Positions 1-7,614 of a stretch of 11,065 nt of DNA are shown here, piece by piece. The notes beneath the pieces are model-generated. The model did not search any database and was not told where the DNA came from. It worked only from the letters and a program-made list of their open reading frames with translations. The number at the start of each line of letters is the position of its first letter. Positions within the stretch are counted from its first letter, which is position 1. The stretch is from an uncultured Gammaproteobacteria bacterium (GTDB lineage Bacteria > Pseudomonadota > Gammaproteobacteria > Rariloculales > Rariloculaceae): contig CAMPKU010000150.1 in the NCBI GenBank assembly GCA_946887385.1, positions 1 through 11,065 of the forward strand. The letters are read 5' to 3'. Both the position numbers and the translations under genes were made by a program.

Positions 1-715
1 GCACATACGCCGGCGGCAGCGCCGGTTGAACATTCGTCGCCACCCCCGGCGGCGCCGCGAGCGCCGCCGCACGCATCTCGGCCGACAGCGCGGTCGCCGC
101 CTGCGTGCGCGGCGGTGCGTCGTTGAAGAACGCGGCGTCGAGCTTGGCGTGCGTCGCCGCGGCGTTCGTCGCGCCGTCGGCTGCGCGCGTTGTGGCGCCC
201 TCGAGCGGCGATGCTTCCGCGTCGGCCGGCACGAGCGGGGCAAGAGCCTCGAGCTCGAACGGCAACGCGGCCGCAGCCGCGGCAGTCGAGGGAAGCACCG
301 GCGGCTCGGCCGACAGCGGTAACGGCAAGGGCGCCGCTGTCGGCCGCGGTGCAACTGTTGGCCATGCAGCGGGCGCGAAGGGCTCGGTGGGCTGCGACGC
401 GGCGGCCGCGAGCGTTTGAAACTCCTGAGGCGCCGTGTGCGCAGGTACTACAGACGGCATCAGAAAGAGGGCCGGCGACAGTGCGGCGGGCTCTGCCGGT
501 TCGAGCGGCGGAAGCGGCAATTCCTTGCCGTTTGCCGGCCAGCCTTCGCCGCCCGGCGGCGCTTCGGCTAGCAGATCGAGCACGAGCTCAAACGGCAGCA
601 GCGGCGGCGGCGCGGGACCGCCCGCGCCCGGCGGACGCAGCAACGGCGCGGCTCCGCGGGCCGAAGGGTCGGCCACCGCGGCAAGCTCCACGGGCAGCGA
701 AGCCAAGAGCTCCAT
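1..715 (-). CDS. fliK: Flagellar hook-length control protein FliK, N-terminal part (runs off left edge)
   Basis: The reading frame opens with ATG at 715 and stays open to the left edge, giving about 238 residues of an incomplete protein. An in-frame TGA lies four codons before this ATG, so it is the first ATG available. The protein begins MELLASLPVELAAV and is very rich in Ala and Pro with few charged residues, which predicts a disordered chain. Around residues 42-75 there is FELVLDLL followed by a GEGWPANGKELPLPP segment, which resembles the early 'LPxxGKxLP' segment of many FliK proteins. FliK is the secreted ruler that switches the export gate from hook to filament substrates; its conserved C-terminal domain would lie outside the window. 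Position directly after fliJ is a known arrangement. No clear Shine-Dalgarno is visible before the ATG. Identity rests on position, composition and the N-terminal motif, since FliK N-termini are poorly conserved. Confidence 0.75.
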   Translation of the reverse strand, partial: MELLASLPVELAAVADPSARGAAPLLRPPGAGGPAPPPLLPFELVLDLLAEAPPGGEGWPANGKELPLPPLEPAEPAALSPALFLMPSVVPAHTAPQEFQTLAAAASQPTEPFAPAAWPTVAPRPTAAPLPLPLSAEPPVLPSTAAAAAALPFELEALAPLVPADAEASPLEGATTRAADGATNAAATHAKLDAAFFNDAPPRTQAATALSAEMRAAALAAPPGVATNVQPALPPAYV

Positions 716-753
716 AGGTCTACGTCAGCGTCAAATCCGTCACGCCGCAACCA

Positions 754-770
754 TTGCACGAGCCATGCCA
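754..770 (-). promoter_or_regulatory. Candidate sigma54 promoter of fliK
   Basis: On the minus strand the sequence reads TGGCATG-GCTC-GTGCAA, against the sigma54 consensus TGGCACG-N4-TTGCW. The -24 element differs at one position and the -12 element has G in place of the first T; the GG and GC dinucleotides have correct spacing. Transcription would start near 744, leaving a leader of about 29 nt before the fliK ATG at 715. It sits in the only sizeable spacer of the structural block, which supports it. The match was found by eye and has no experimental backing. Confidence 0.5.
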
Positions 771-777
771 GAAAAAG

Positions 778-841
778 GGGACGGATTGGGACGGATTTAT
801 TTTTCCGGGCCGGATTTATTTTCCCGGATTTATTTTCCCGG
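778..841. repeat. Short AT-rich tandem repeat cluster between fliJ and fliK
   Basis: Two adjacent copies of GGGACGGATT (778-787 and 788-797) lead into three copies of a roughly 18-bp unit. They are ACGGATTTATTTTTCCGG at 791-808, then CCGGATTTATTTTCCCGG at 810-827 and again, identically, at 824-841. The last two share their CCGG ends, giving a 14-bp period. The TTTATTTT cores stand out in very GC-rich surroundings. The cluster fills most of the gap between the fliJ stop and the candidate fliK promoter. From memory, motifs of this kind (GGGGACGGATTTATTTT) occur as dispersed intergenic repeats in some proteobacteria, which would make it an inserted repeat rather than a local feature; that cannot be tested here. 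Confidence 0.8.
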
Positions 842-863
842 AGCGGAGCAACGGCTGGACGGC

Positions 864-1301
864 CTAGCTCCGCTCGAGCACGCTCCACAGCGCACGCTCG
901 TCGAGCTCGCGCTGCTCGCGCTTGGCAACCTTGGCCTGCACTTCGCGCTCCCCGATCGCGATGAGCTTGTCGAGCGACTTGGTGCGCCGATGCGAGTCGC
1001 GCCAGCGCTCGGCCTCGAGGCGATAGCGCTCCACAGCGCCTTTGAGCTCCGCCTCGCGCGCCGCCACGACTTCGGACAGCTTGGCGAGAAACGCGCGCGC
1101 GTTCTGCCAGCGCAGCGGATCCGTTGCCGCATCGGCGAGCGCCGCGCGCTGCCGGTATTCGGCAAGATAGCCGCGCAACTGCTCGACCTCTTTCTCTTTG
1201 ACCTTGAGCGCCTCGGCACTCGCCGCGAGCCGCCGCGCGGCCTCCGTCTCGACCTTGCCGGCGTAGTCAGCCAGCGGTTCCAATCGTGCGGCTCTGTTCA
1301 T
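864..1301 (-). CDS. fliJ: Flagellar export chaperone/ATPase stalk protein FliJ
   Basis: The protein has 145 residues, matching the usual FliJ length of about 147. It is almost entirely charged, heptad-rich helix (for example [19 protein letters not shown] near residues 34-52 and [19 protein letters not shown] near 74-92), consistent with the FliJ two-helix coiled coil. FliJ fits into the centre of the FliI hexamer, resembles the ATP synthase gamma stalk, contacts FlhA and recycles export chaperones. Its ATG at 1301 overlaps the fliI stop in an ATGA junction, and a GAGGG sequence about six bases upstream is a fair Shine-Dalgarno. The TAG stop at 864-866 is followed by a 148-bp spacer, the end of the closely packed run from fleS. 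Sequence conservation in FliJ is low, so the call rests on length, coiled coil and position. Confidence 0.9.
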   Translation of the reverse strand: MNRAARLEPLADYAGKVETEAARRLAASAEALKVKEKEVEQLRGYLAEYRQRAALADAATDPLRWQNARAFLAKLSEVVAAREAELKGAVERYRLEAERWRDSHRRTKSLDKLIAIGEREVQAKVAKREQRELDERALWSVLERS

Positions 1302-2677
1302 TCCTTGCCCTCACGCGCTCGTTCGGTCGTGAACAGCGCTTTCAATGCCGTGAAACTTTGGGCGAACGAGATGGACTCGTTGCCGTCCTGTTGGAGAAAT
1401 TTCTGAATCATCGGCCAGTACTGGATCGCCTCGTCGACGCGCGGATCGCTGCCCTTCGCGTACGCGCCGATCGTGATCAAATCGCGGTTCTGCGCGTACG
1501 CCGCGTTCAGCTGGCGAAAGCGCCGAATCAGCTGCTGCTGCTCCGGCGACGTGATCAGCGGCATGAGCCGGCTGATCGACGCCTCGATGTCGATGGCGGG
1601 ATACAGGCCGGTCTCGGCGATGTGCCGCGACAGCACGATGTGGCCGTCGAGCACCGCGCGCGCAGCATCAGCCACGGGATCGTTCGGGTCGTCACCCTCC
1701 GTGAGCACGGTGTAGAAGGCCGTGATCGAGCCGCCGTTCGGCCCGCCGTTGCCGGCACGCTCCACGAGCTGCGGTAGCTTCGCGAATACACTCACGGGGT
1801 AACCCTTTGTGACGGGTGGCTCGCCGACCGCGAGCGCAATCTCGCGCTGAGCTTGCGACACGCGCGTCAGCGAATCCATGAGCAGCAGCACGTTCTTGCC
1901 CTGATCGCGGAAATATTCTGCAATGCTCGTCGCGAGAAGGGCGCTGTGAATGCGCACGAGCGGCGGCCTGTCCGCCGGCGTGGCGATGATCACGGCGCGT
2001 TTGCGCGTCTCGCGCGTGAGGTACTGCGACACGAAATCCTGCACCTCGCGGCCGCGCTCCCCGATGAGCCCGACGACGATCACGTCGGCCGTCGTGAACC
2101 GCGTCATCATGCCGAGCAGCACGCTCTTGCCCACGCCGCTGCCGGCGAAGAGGCCCAATCGTTGGCCGCGGCCCACCGTCAATAGTGCATTGATCGAGCG
2201 CACGCCCACGTCGAGCGGGTCGCGAATGGGCTTTCGATCGAGCGGATTCAACGGCCGCGGCGTGAGACGAATACGGTCCTCGCAGCGCAGCGGCCCGAAG
2301 CCGTCGAGCGGCTGACCGGCGCCGTCCAGCACCCGCCCGAGCAGCCCGGGACCGGCGTAGGCTTCGAACACCTTTCCGCCCGGGATCACGCGCGCGCCAG
2401 GCGTGAGATCGCCGATCTCCCCCGTCGCCACGAGCAACAGCGATCCGCCCGAGAAGCCGACGACCTCGGTCTCGGCCGTGTTGCCGCCCGCGTCGACGAC
2501 GAGGCAACGGCTGCCGACGGGGGCCTCGCAGCCCTCGGCTTCGAGCGTCATGCCCGTGAGCCGCCGCAGCACGCCGTGCGCGGCAAAGCCGCGCGTGACA
2601 TGGCGGTGCGTGCGCAGCCCGGCCAAGCGCGAAGCCAAGCGCGCGGAGCGGGAAGCGGGGTCGGGCAAGCCGGGCAT
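1298..2677 (-). CDS. fliI: Flagellum-specific export ATPase FliI
   Basis: The 459-residue protein is a rotary-type ATPase that drives docking and unfolding of export substrates at the flagellar type III gate. An N-terminal beta-barrel domain covers roughly residues 20-95. The P-loop [11 protein letters not shown] lies at 175-185, the GERGREV segment at 206-212, and the Walker B strand VLLLMDS at 263-269. Lys184 and Glu207 have the same 23-residue spacing as Lys188 and Glu211 of Salmonella FliI, so the catalytic set appears intact. A downstream segment [22 protein letters not shown] is typical of the family. The C-terminal helical domain (about 375-459) is complete. The ATG is 10 nt after the fliH stop with no strong Shine-Dalgarno, suggesting coupled translation. 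The stop overlaps fliJ by 4 nt. Confidence 0.98.
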   Translation of the reverse strand: MPGLPDPASRSARLASRLAGLRTHRHVTRGFAAHGVLRRLTGMTLEAEGCEAPVGSRCLVVDAGGNTAETEVVGFSGGSLLLVATGEIGDLTPGARVIPGGKVFEAYAGPGLLGRVLDGAGQPLDGFGPLRCEDRIRLTPRPLNPLDRKPIRDPLDVGVRSINALLTVGRGQRLGLFAGSGVGKSVLLGMMTRFTTADVIVVGLIGERGREVQDFVSQYLTRETRKRAVIIATPADRPPLVRIHSALLATSIAEYFRDQGKNVLLLMDSLTRVSQAQREIALAVGEPPVTKGYPVSVFAKLPQLVERAGNGGPNGGSITAFYTVLTEGDDPNDPVADAARAVLDGHIVLSRHIAETGLYPAIDIEASISRLMPLITSPEQQQLIRRFRQLNAAYAQNRDLITIGAYAKGSDPRVDEAIQYWPMIQKFLQQDGNESISFAQSFTALKALFTTERAREGKE

Positions 2678-2687
2678 CGCCGCGCCG

Positions 2688-3308
2688 CTAGATGCGCGCG
2701 GCGGCTACGATCTCGGCGCAGCGCGCCGCAATCGTGCCGTCGACGAGCGAGCTGCCGCTCGACAAGCGCAGATCGCCGCGCGCAAGCGCAGGATCCGCGG
2801 CGATTTTGTAGCGCTGCTCCGCCCCGGCTGCGAGCGCTCCGCGCACCAGCGCCGCGTCGTCGGGATGAAAGTACAGCGTAACGTCGCGCACGCTCGTCGC
2901 GAGCGCCGCCAGGCAATCCGCGATCGCGGCGTGCAGCACGGCCGGGTCGTGCTCGATCTCGCGGCGCACGAGATGGCGCGCGAGCGAAACGGCGAGGCCC
3001 ACGATCTCGTCCTCGACGGCCTGCTCGAGCGCTTGGAACGGGTGCGTGAACGCGCTGATCAGCCCATCGAGACGCGTTGCACGCGCGGCGGCTTCCGCTT
3101 TCCCTGCGGCGAGACCTTCCTCGTAACCGCGCTGCCGCGCTTCGTCCTTCACCTGCCGCTCGAGCGTTTCGAGCTGATTCGCCGTGAGAAGGTGCGCGCC
3201 GGTTTTCGAAGCGCCGCGCAGCGCGTCCGCCGCCGTGGCGTCGACGGCCGGAAAATCCCAGCGGCCTGCGTCGAGCGCCGCGCTCTTATCGATGACGCGC
3301 GAGCGCAT
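2688..3308 (-). CDS. fliH: Flagellar export ATPase regulator FliH
   Basis: This 206-residue protein is somewhat shorter than Salmonella FliH (about 235). FliH is the peripheral stator of the export apparatus: it dimerises, binds the N-terminus of FliI, holds the ATPase in check and links it to the C-ring. The visible hallmark is a glycine-repeat helix, GYEEGLAAG at residues 61-69 (GxxxGxxxG), inside a charged helical stretch from about 45 to 80. The C-terminal half (about 90-206) carries the V/F-ATPase subunit E-like region, with [30 protein letters not shown] and a final [12 protein letters not shown] segment common in FliH. Its ATG shares one base with the fliG TGA (TGATG), so translation is probably coupled; the Shine-Dalgarno is weak. 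fliI begins 10 nt after its stop. Confidence 0.93.
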   Translation of the reverse strand: MRSRVIDKSAALDAGRWDFPAVDATAADALRGASKTGAHLLTANQLETLERQVKDEARQRGYEEGLAAGKAEAAARATRLDGLISAFTHPFQALEQAVEDEIVGLAVSLARHLVRREIEHDPAVLHAAIADCLAALATSVRDVTLYFHPDDAALVRGALAAGAEQRYKIAADPALARGDLRLSSGSSLVDGTIAARCAEIVAAARI

Positions 3309-4309
3309 CAGACGAACTCATCGCCGGCCGCGCTGAGCATGACGGTGCCCTCCTCCGAGAGCCGCAGCACCGTGGCCAGAATCTCCTTCTGCGCCTGCTC
3401 CACCTCGCTCAAGCGCACGGGGCCCTTCGAGGCGATGTCGTCGCGCAAGATCTCCGCAGCGCGCTTCGACATGTTCTTGAAGACTTTCTCGCGGATCTCC
3501 TCGTCGGCGCCCTTCAGCGCGGTGGCGAGCGTGTCTGCTTGAACCTCGCGCAGAATGGCCTGCATCCCGCGATCGTCGATGTCGAGCAGGTTGTCGAACA
3601 CGAACATCGCGTCTTTGATGAGCTCGCTCAACTCGGCGTCCTCGGCCTGAATCTTCTCGATCATCGCGCCCTGCGCCGGACCCAGCAGATTGATCATGTC
3701 CGCCGCGGCTTTCACGCCGCCCAGCTTGGCAGTCTTGATGGTGGCCGCTTCCTTCGCTTGCCGCTCCACGATGCCGTCGAGCTCCTGCAGCGCGGTTTCC
3801 GGTACCTCGTTGAGCCGTGCCATGCGCATGGCGATGTCGGCCTGCACACCCGAGTCGAGCTCCTTCAGCACGTCGGCGGCTTGTTGGCTCGGCAAGTGCG
3901 CGAGGATCGTGGCGATGATCTGCGGATGCTCGTCCTTCACGATTTCGGCAACGGCGCGCGGCTCCATCCATTTCAGCGCGTCGATACCCGTGGATTCGCG
4001 CCCTTTCAGAATGCGGCCGAGCAGCGCCCCGGCACGCCGTTCGCCGATCGAATCCGTCATCACCTTGCGCAGATAGTCGTTCGTGCCGATGCCGATCGGC
4101 GTCTTCGCCTGCACAGCCACGAGCAGTTGCCCGAGCACTTCAGTCACGTGCGCGCGCGGCACGTCGGCGAGGCCGGCCATCGCGAGGCCGAGCTTCTGCA
4201 CCTCCTCGATATCCATGTGCTTGAGCACGGACGCCGCGGTCTGCTCGCCCAGCGTCATCAACAGGATTGCGGCACGTTGCGTGCCTTTGACTAACGTTGC
4301 TTCAGCCAT
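3308..4309 (-). CDS. fliG: Flagellar motor switch protein FliG
   Basis: The 333-residue protein is full length for FliG. It forms the top of the C-ring, attaches to FliF, and its C-terminal domain takes torque from the MotA stators. The EHPQ motif is at residues 127-130 in the middle domain, and the MFVF segment at 235-238 marks the hinge to the C-terminal domain. The five charged residues known in E. coli to interact with MotA (Lys264, Arg281, Asp288, Asp289, Arg297) are all present, shifted by two: Lys266, Arg283, Asp290, Asp291 and Arg299. The torque surface therefore looks intact. The ATG at 4309 lies inside the fliF 3' end (8-nt overlap), with GGTGG about ten bases upstream. The stop shares one base with the fliH start. 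Confidence 0.98.
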   Translation of the reverse strand: MAEATLVKGTQRAAILLMTLGEQTAASVLKHMDIEEVQKLGLAMAGLADVPRAHVTEVLGQLLVAVQAKTPIGIGTNDYLRKVMTDSIGERRAGALLGRILKGRESTGIDALKWMEPRAVAEIVKDEHPQIIATILAHLPSQQAADVLKELDSGVQADIAMRMARLNEVPETALQELDGIVERQAKEAATIKTAKLGGVKAAADMINLLGPAQGAMIEKIQAEDAELSELIKDAMFVFDNLLDIDDRGMQAILREVQADTLATALKGADEEIREKVFKNMSKRAAEILRDDIASKGPVRLSEVEQAQKEILATVLRLSEEGTVMLSAAGDEFV

Positions 4310-5912
4310 TGTCTTCAGCCACCCAATTGCGAACTACTTGCGCCACTTGCCGCGGGTCTTGACCCGCAACGCTGCGAGCGGCGGCCATGCGATCGTCGTA
4401 GCCCATCGGCAGCGCCATCACGCGGCCGCCGGGCGTGAGCATCGGTTGCATCTGCGCGGCGTACTCCATGGAGGCAGCCGCGGCGACCGGTTGCGGCCGC
4501 GTGAGCACCTGCATCATCGGCCGCAGCACGAAGTACGCGAGCGCGAGCACCAGCGCGGCCCCGAACACTTGCCGCGCAATGCTCCAGAGCGCCGGGTTTT
4601 CCCAAAAGGCCGGCGGATCGGGCTGGACGAGCTGGGCCACGGGTTGGAACGCGGAATTCACCACCGAGATCGTGTCGCCGCGCGCTTCGTCGAAGCCCAC
4701 GGCTTGGCGCACGATGTCGGTCAACGACGCAATCTCTTGCTCGGTGAGCGGCACCGGCTCGCCGTTGCGCGTGGCGGGCGGTTTGTTGTCGACGAGCACG
4801 CCGATGGACAACCGCCTGATGGAGCCCACGGCGCCGCGCGTGTGGCTCACGGTCTTGTCGAGCTCGAAGTTGCGCGTTTGCGAACGGGACGTGCTCACAG
4901 CCTCGGCCGTCGTGGCCGTCGTGCCGGCCGGCGGCGCCGCCACCTCGGGCGGCTGGTTGCTGAGCGCGCCGGGCACGCCGGAAAGCCCATCGCCGCGGCG
5001 CGTGTCCTCGCTCGTTTGCTCGCTGCGCACGAGCTGCACGCTCGGGTCGAAGCTTTCGCGCGTCTGCTCAACCTGCGTGAAATCGATTTCGGCGGACACG
5101 CTCGCGCGCACGCGGTCGGCGCCCACGATCGAGCCGAGCAGGCTTTGGATGCGCTGCGAGTAGTCGCTTTCCACCTGCTTGCGGTAGTCGAACTGCGAGC
5201 TCGTGAGGCTCGCCGTCGAGTCGCTGCTCTCGCTCGACAGCAGCGAGCCGGATTGGTCCACCACGGTGACGCGCGACGGCACGAGGTCCGGCACGCTCGA
5301 AGCCACGAGGTGCACCACGGATTGCACTTGCTCGTCGTCCAGGCGCCGCCCCGCGTACAGCTTCAGCATCACCGACGCGCTCGGCTCGCGCTTTTGCCGC
5401 AAGAATACCGACTGCGGCGGCAACGCGAGGTGCACGCGCGCCGTTTCCACGGGCTGCATGCTGCCGATCGTGCGCGCGAGCTCCGTCTCCACGGCGCGCA
5501 CGTAGAGCGCGTTCTCCATGAACGGCGTTTGGCCGAACGAGCTGCGGTCCGGCATCTCTTCGATGCCAAAGCCGGCGCCGCGCGGCAGTCCGGCGGATGC
5601 GAGCTGCATGCGCACCTCGTACTTGCGATCCGCCGGCACGAGCAAGCTGCCCGTGGCCGCATCGAGCTTGTAAGGAATGTTCGCACTGTCGAGCTGGGTG
5701 GTGATCTCACCCACGTCGCGATCGGCAAGGCTCGAGTAGAGCGGCGTGTAGTTGTCGCCCTGCGACCACAAGACGAGCGCCACTCCGGCCGCGACGGCAG
5801 CCGCCAGGCCGACAAGCAGCGCGATCTGCTTCACGGCCGGGGGCAGCAGAGCGTAGAGCGGCATCATGCCGCCGGCTCCGGCGGCGCTTGCGTTGATGTC
5901 TGTATCGGCCAT
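4302..5912 (-). CDS. fliF: Flagellar MS-ring protein FliF
   Basis: This 536-residue inner-membrane protein forms the MS-ring, the base on which rod, C-ring and export gate assemble. A cytoplasmic N-terminus leads to a first membrane segment at about 29-49 (ALLVGLAAAVAAGVALVLW). The YTPLYSSL motif near 55-62 starts the ring-building periplasmic domains, with the PRGAGFGIEE and ENALYVRAVETELARTI segments conserved in FliF. A low-complexity Pro/Thr/Ala/Ser loop follows around 320-350, then a second membrane segment at about 447-463 and a cytoplasmic tail ending RNWVAEDNG, the acidic FliG-binding end. The start at 5912 has an AAGGA Shine-Dalgarno five bases upstream (5918-5922). fliE ends 20 nt upstream and fliG overlaps the 3' end by 8 nt. 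Length is close to other FliF proteins (about 550-600). Confidence 0.98.
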   Translation of the reverse strand: MADTDINASAAGAGGMMPLYALLPPAVKQIALLVGLAAAVAAGVALVLWSQGDNYTPLYSSLADRDVGEITTQLDSANIPYKLDAATGSLLVPADRKYEVRMQLASAGLPRGAGFGIEEMPDRSSFGQTPFMENALYVRAVETELARTIGSMQPVETARVHLALPPQSVFLRQKREPSASVMLKLYAGRRLDDEQVQSVVHLVASSVPDLVPSRVTVVDQSGSLLSSESSDSTASLTSSQFDYRKQVESDYSQRIQSLLGSIVGADRVRASVSAEIDFTQVEQTRESFDPSVQLVRSEQTSEDTRRGDGLSGVPGALSNQPPEVAAPPAGTTATTAEAVSTSRSQTRNFELDKTVSHTRGAVGSIRRLSIGVLVDNKPPATRNGEPVPLTEQEIASLTDIVRQAVGFDEARGDTISVVNSAFQPVAQLVQPDPPAFWENPALWSIARQVFGAALVLALAYFVLRPMMQVLTRPQPVAAAASMEYAAQMQPMLTPGGRVMALPMGYDDRMAAARSVAGQDPRQVAQVVRNWVAEDNG

Positions 5913-5932
5913 CGCTGTCCTTCAACCTGTGC

Positions 5933-6247
5933 CTAGATCGGCATGTTCATGATTTCTTGATAGGCGTTGACGAGGCGATTGCGCACCTCGGTCATCGCTT
6001 GGAACGACAAGCTCGCCTTCTGCAGCGCGATCATCACTTCCGGCAGCGACACGGACTTGTCGCCGAGCTCGAGCGCGGCAGCCATGTCGGCAGCCGACGT
6101 TTGCGCCTCATTCACCGCATTGATCGACGACTTCAGCACCTCGGCGAAGCCGCTCGACTCGGGCACGGCCTCGCTCGGCCGGGCGTCGGCAGTGGCGGCG
6201 AGCCGCTGCATCTCGTGCAGCAGCCGCGTCATCTCGACGCCGCTCAT
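5933..6247 (-). CDS. fliE: Flagellar hook-basal body adaptor protein FliE
   Basis: Starting at the ATG at 6247 the protein is MSGVEMTRLL... and has 104 residues, the same length as Salmonella FliE. The same frame stays open further upstream (to about 6418), but that part overlaps fleR out of frame and is not FliE-like, so the 6247 start is chosen. FliE is exported early and joins the MS-ring and export gate to the proximal rod. The C-terminal half is the conserved part: SVSLPEVMIALQKASLSFQ (65-83), AMTEVRNRLVNAYQEIMNMPI (84-104). The ATG sits in an ATGA overlap with the fleR stop and only a weak GGTGA precedes it, so it is probably translated by coupling to fleR. No separate sigma54 promoter was found in the 3' end of fleR. 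Confidence 0.96.
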   Translation of the reverse strand: MSGVEMTRLLHEMQRLAATADARPSEAVPESSGFAEVLKSSINAVNEAQTSAADMAAALELGDKSVSLPEVMIALQKASLSFQAMTEVRNRLVNAYQEIMNMPI

Positions 6248-7614
6248 CGCATCACCGCCATGGCGCGATCGCCGGGCACGGGAATGCCGGCCGCGCGCAT
6301 CTTCGACAACTTGTAGCGCAGCGTGCGGTCGCTGATGCCGAGCTGCTCGGCCGCTTGCCGCCGCATGCCGCGATGCGTTTCGAGAGCGGCGACGATGCGG
6401 CGCGTTTCTTCTTCCCACAGCTCGCTCGCAAGCCCCACGGGAGCGGCCGGGCCCAGCGCCGCTTGCGGCGCCGCACCGCCGGCGTCAGCCAGCACGAGGT
6501 GCTCGGGCTCGATGTACGCATGGCCGTCGGAAAGCAGCAGCGCGCGCTGCACTACGTTCTCGAGCTCGCGCACGTTGCCGGGCCAAGGGTAAGCCTTGAG
6601 ACGTGCCACGGCGGCGGCGGACACCTCGCGCGGCTCGGTGGAACGCGCCGCGATGAAACGCGCCGTGAGCGCAGCGATGTCGCCCGGGCGCTCGCGCAGC
6701 GGCGCGATGCGCAGCGGAAACACGCTCAGTCGATAGTAGAGATCTTCGCGGAACGCGCCGTCGCGCACGGCCTGCTCGAGATCGCGGTTGCTGGTGGCGA
6801 GCACCCGCACGTCGAGCGCTATGGGCTTGCTGGCTCCGAGCGGCTCTACTTCGCGCTCCTGCAGCACACGCAGCAGCTTGGCTTGCAGGCCGAGCGCCAT
6901 TTCGGTGACTTCGTCGAGCAGCAACGTGCCGCCGTTCGCCTGCACGAATTTGCCGACGCTGCGAGCTTGCGCGCCCGTGAACGCGCCCTTCTCATGCCCG
7001 AACAACAGCGCCTCGAGCATCTGCTCGGGAATCGCGGCGCAATTTACTGCGATGAACGGCCCAGTGCCGCGCTTCGAATGGGTATGAATGAAGCGGGCGA
7101 GCACCTCTTTGCCTGTGCCGCTCTCGCCGTTCAGCAGCACCGTCACGTCGCTCTGCGCAACGCGCGCGGCGAGCTCCAGCAACTTGCGGCTCGCGGGATC
7201 TTCGGCGATGGGCGCCGCCGCGGAAGCAAGGTCGGGCGCAGCGTGGGCCACGCGCACATAGCGCCCCACGCGTTGCTCGAGCTCCTCGGCCTCGAACGGC
7301 TTCACGAGATAGTCCACGGCGCCATCGCGCATCGCGGCAACCGCCTGATCGATGGTGCCGTACGCGGTCATCAGCAGCACGGGCGGCGGTGCGCCGCGCT
7401 GCTGCAAGCGCCGCAGCAGCTCGCGGCCATCCATCGGTTTCATCTCGACGTCGCTGACGACCAAGTCCACGCTGGTCGCGGCCAGAATTTTGAGCGCTTC
7501 GCTGCCGTCGCCTGCGGCGAGCACGTTGAACCCAGCGCCCTCGAGCGTGGTAACCAGAGCGTCCTGCAGCGGCCTGTCGTCTTCGACCACCAGAATCGTG
7601 CCGCTCGCGTTCAT
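6244..7614 (-). CDS. fleR: Sigma54-dependent flagellar response regulator FleR
   Basis: The 456-residue protein has three domains. The receiver (about 1-120) has the acidic cluster E11-D12-D13, phosphoacceptor Asp55, Thr83 and Lys105, so it should accept phosphate. The AAA+ domain has Walker A GESGTGKE (163-170), the sigma54-contacting GAFTGA loop (210-215), and Walker B GGTLLLDEV (228-236). A Fis-type helix-turn-helix lies near the C-terminus (about 417-443, ending SDRTLRYKLSKMR). In Pseudomonas and Vibrio (FlrC) this protein, phosphorylated by FleS/FlrB, switches on basal body and hook genes through sigma54. The start at 7614 has a strong GGGAGGT Shine-Dalgarno and overlaps the fleS stop by 4 nt (ATGA). 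At the 3' end it overlaps fliE by 4 nt. Confidence 0.96.
   Translation of the reverse strand: MNASGTILVVEDDRPLQDALVTTLEGAGFNVLAAGDGSEALKILAATSVDLVVSDVEMKPMDGRELLRRLQQRGAPPPVLLMTAYGTIDQAVAAMRDGAVDYLVKPFEAEELEQRVGRYVRVAHAAPDLASAAAPIAEDPASRKLLELAARVAQSDVTVLLNGESGTGKEVLARFIHTHSKRGTGPFIAVNCAAIPEQMLEALLFGHEKGAFTGAQARSVGKFVQANGGTLLLDEVTEMALGLQAKLLRVLQEREVEPLGASKPIALDVRVLATSNRDLEQAVRDGAFREDLYYRLSVFPLRIAPLRERPGDIAALTARFIAARSTEPREVSAAAVARLKAYPWPGNVRELENVVQRALLLSDGHAYIEPEHLVLADAGGAAPQAALGPAAPVGLASELWEEETRRIVAALETHRGMRRQAAEQLGISDRTLRYKLSKMRAAGIPVPGDRAMAVMR

Noticed and set aside
4083..5936. 617-codon open frame on the plus strand across fliG and fliF
   Set aside because: It is antisense to two well-supported genes and its His/Arg/Ala-rich translation has no recognisable domain. 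Long antisense frames are expected in GC-rich coding DNA.
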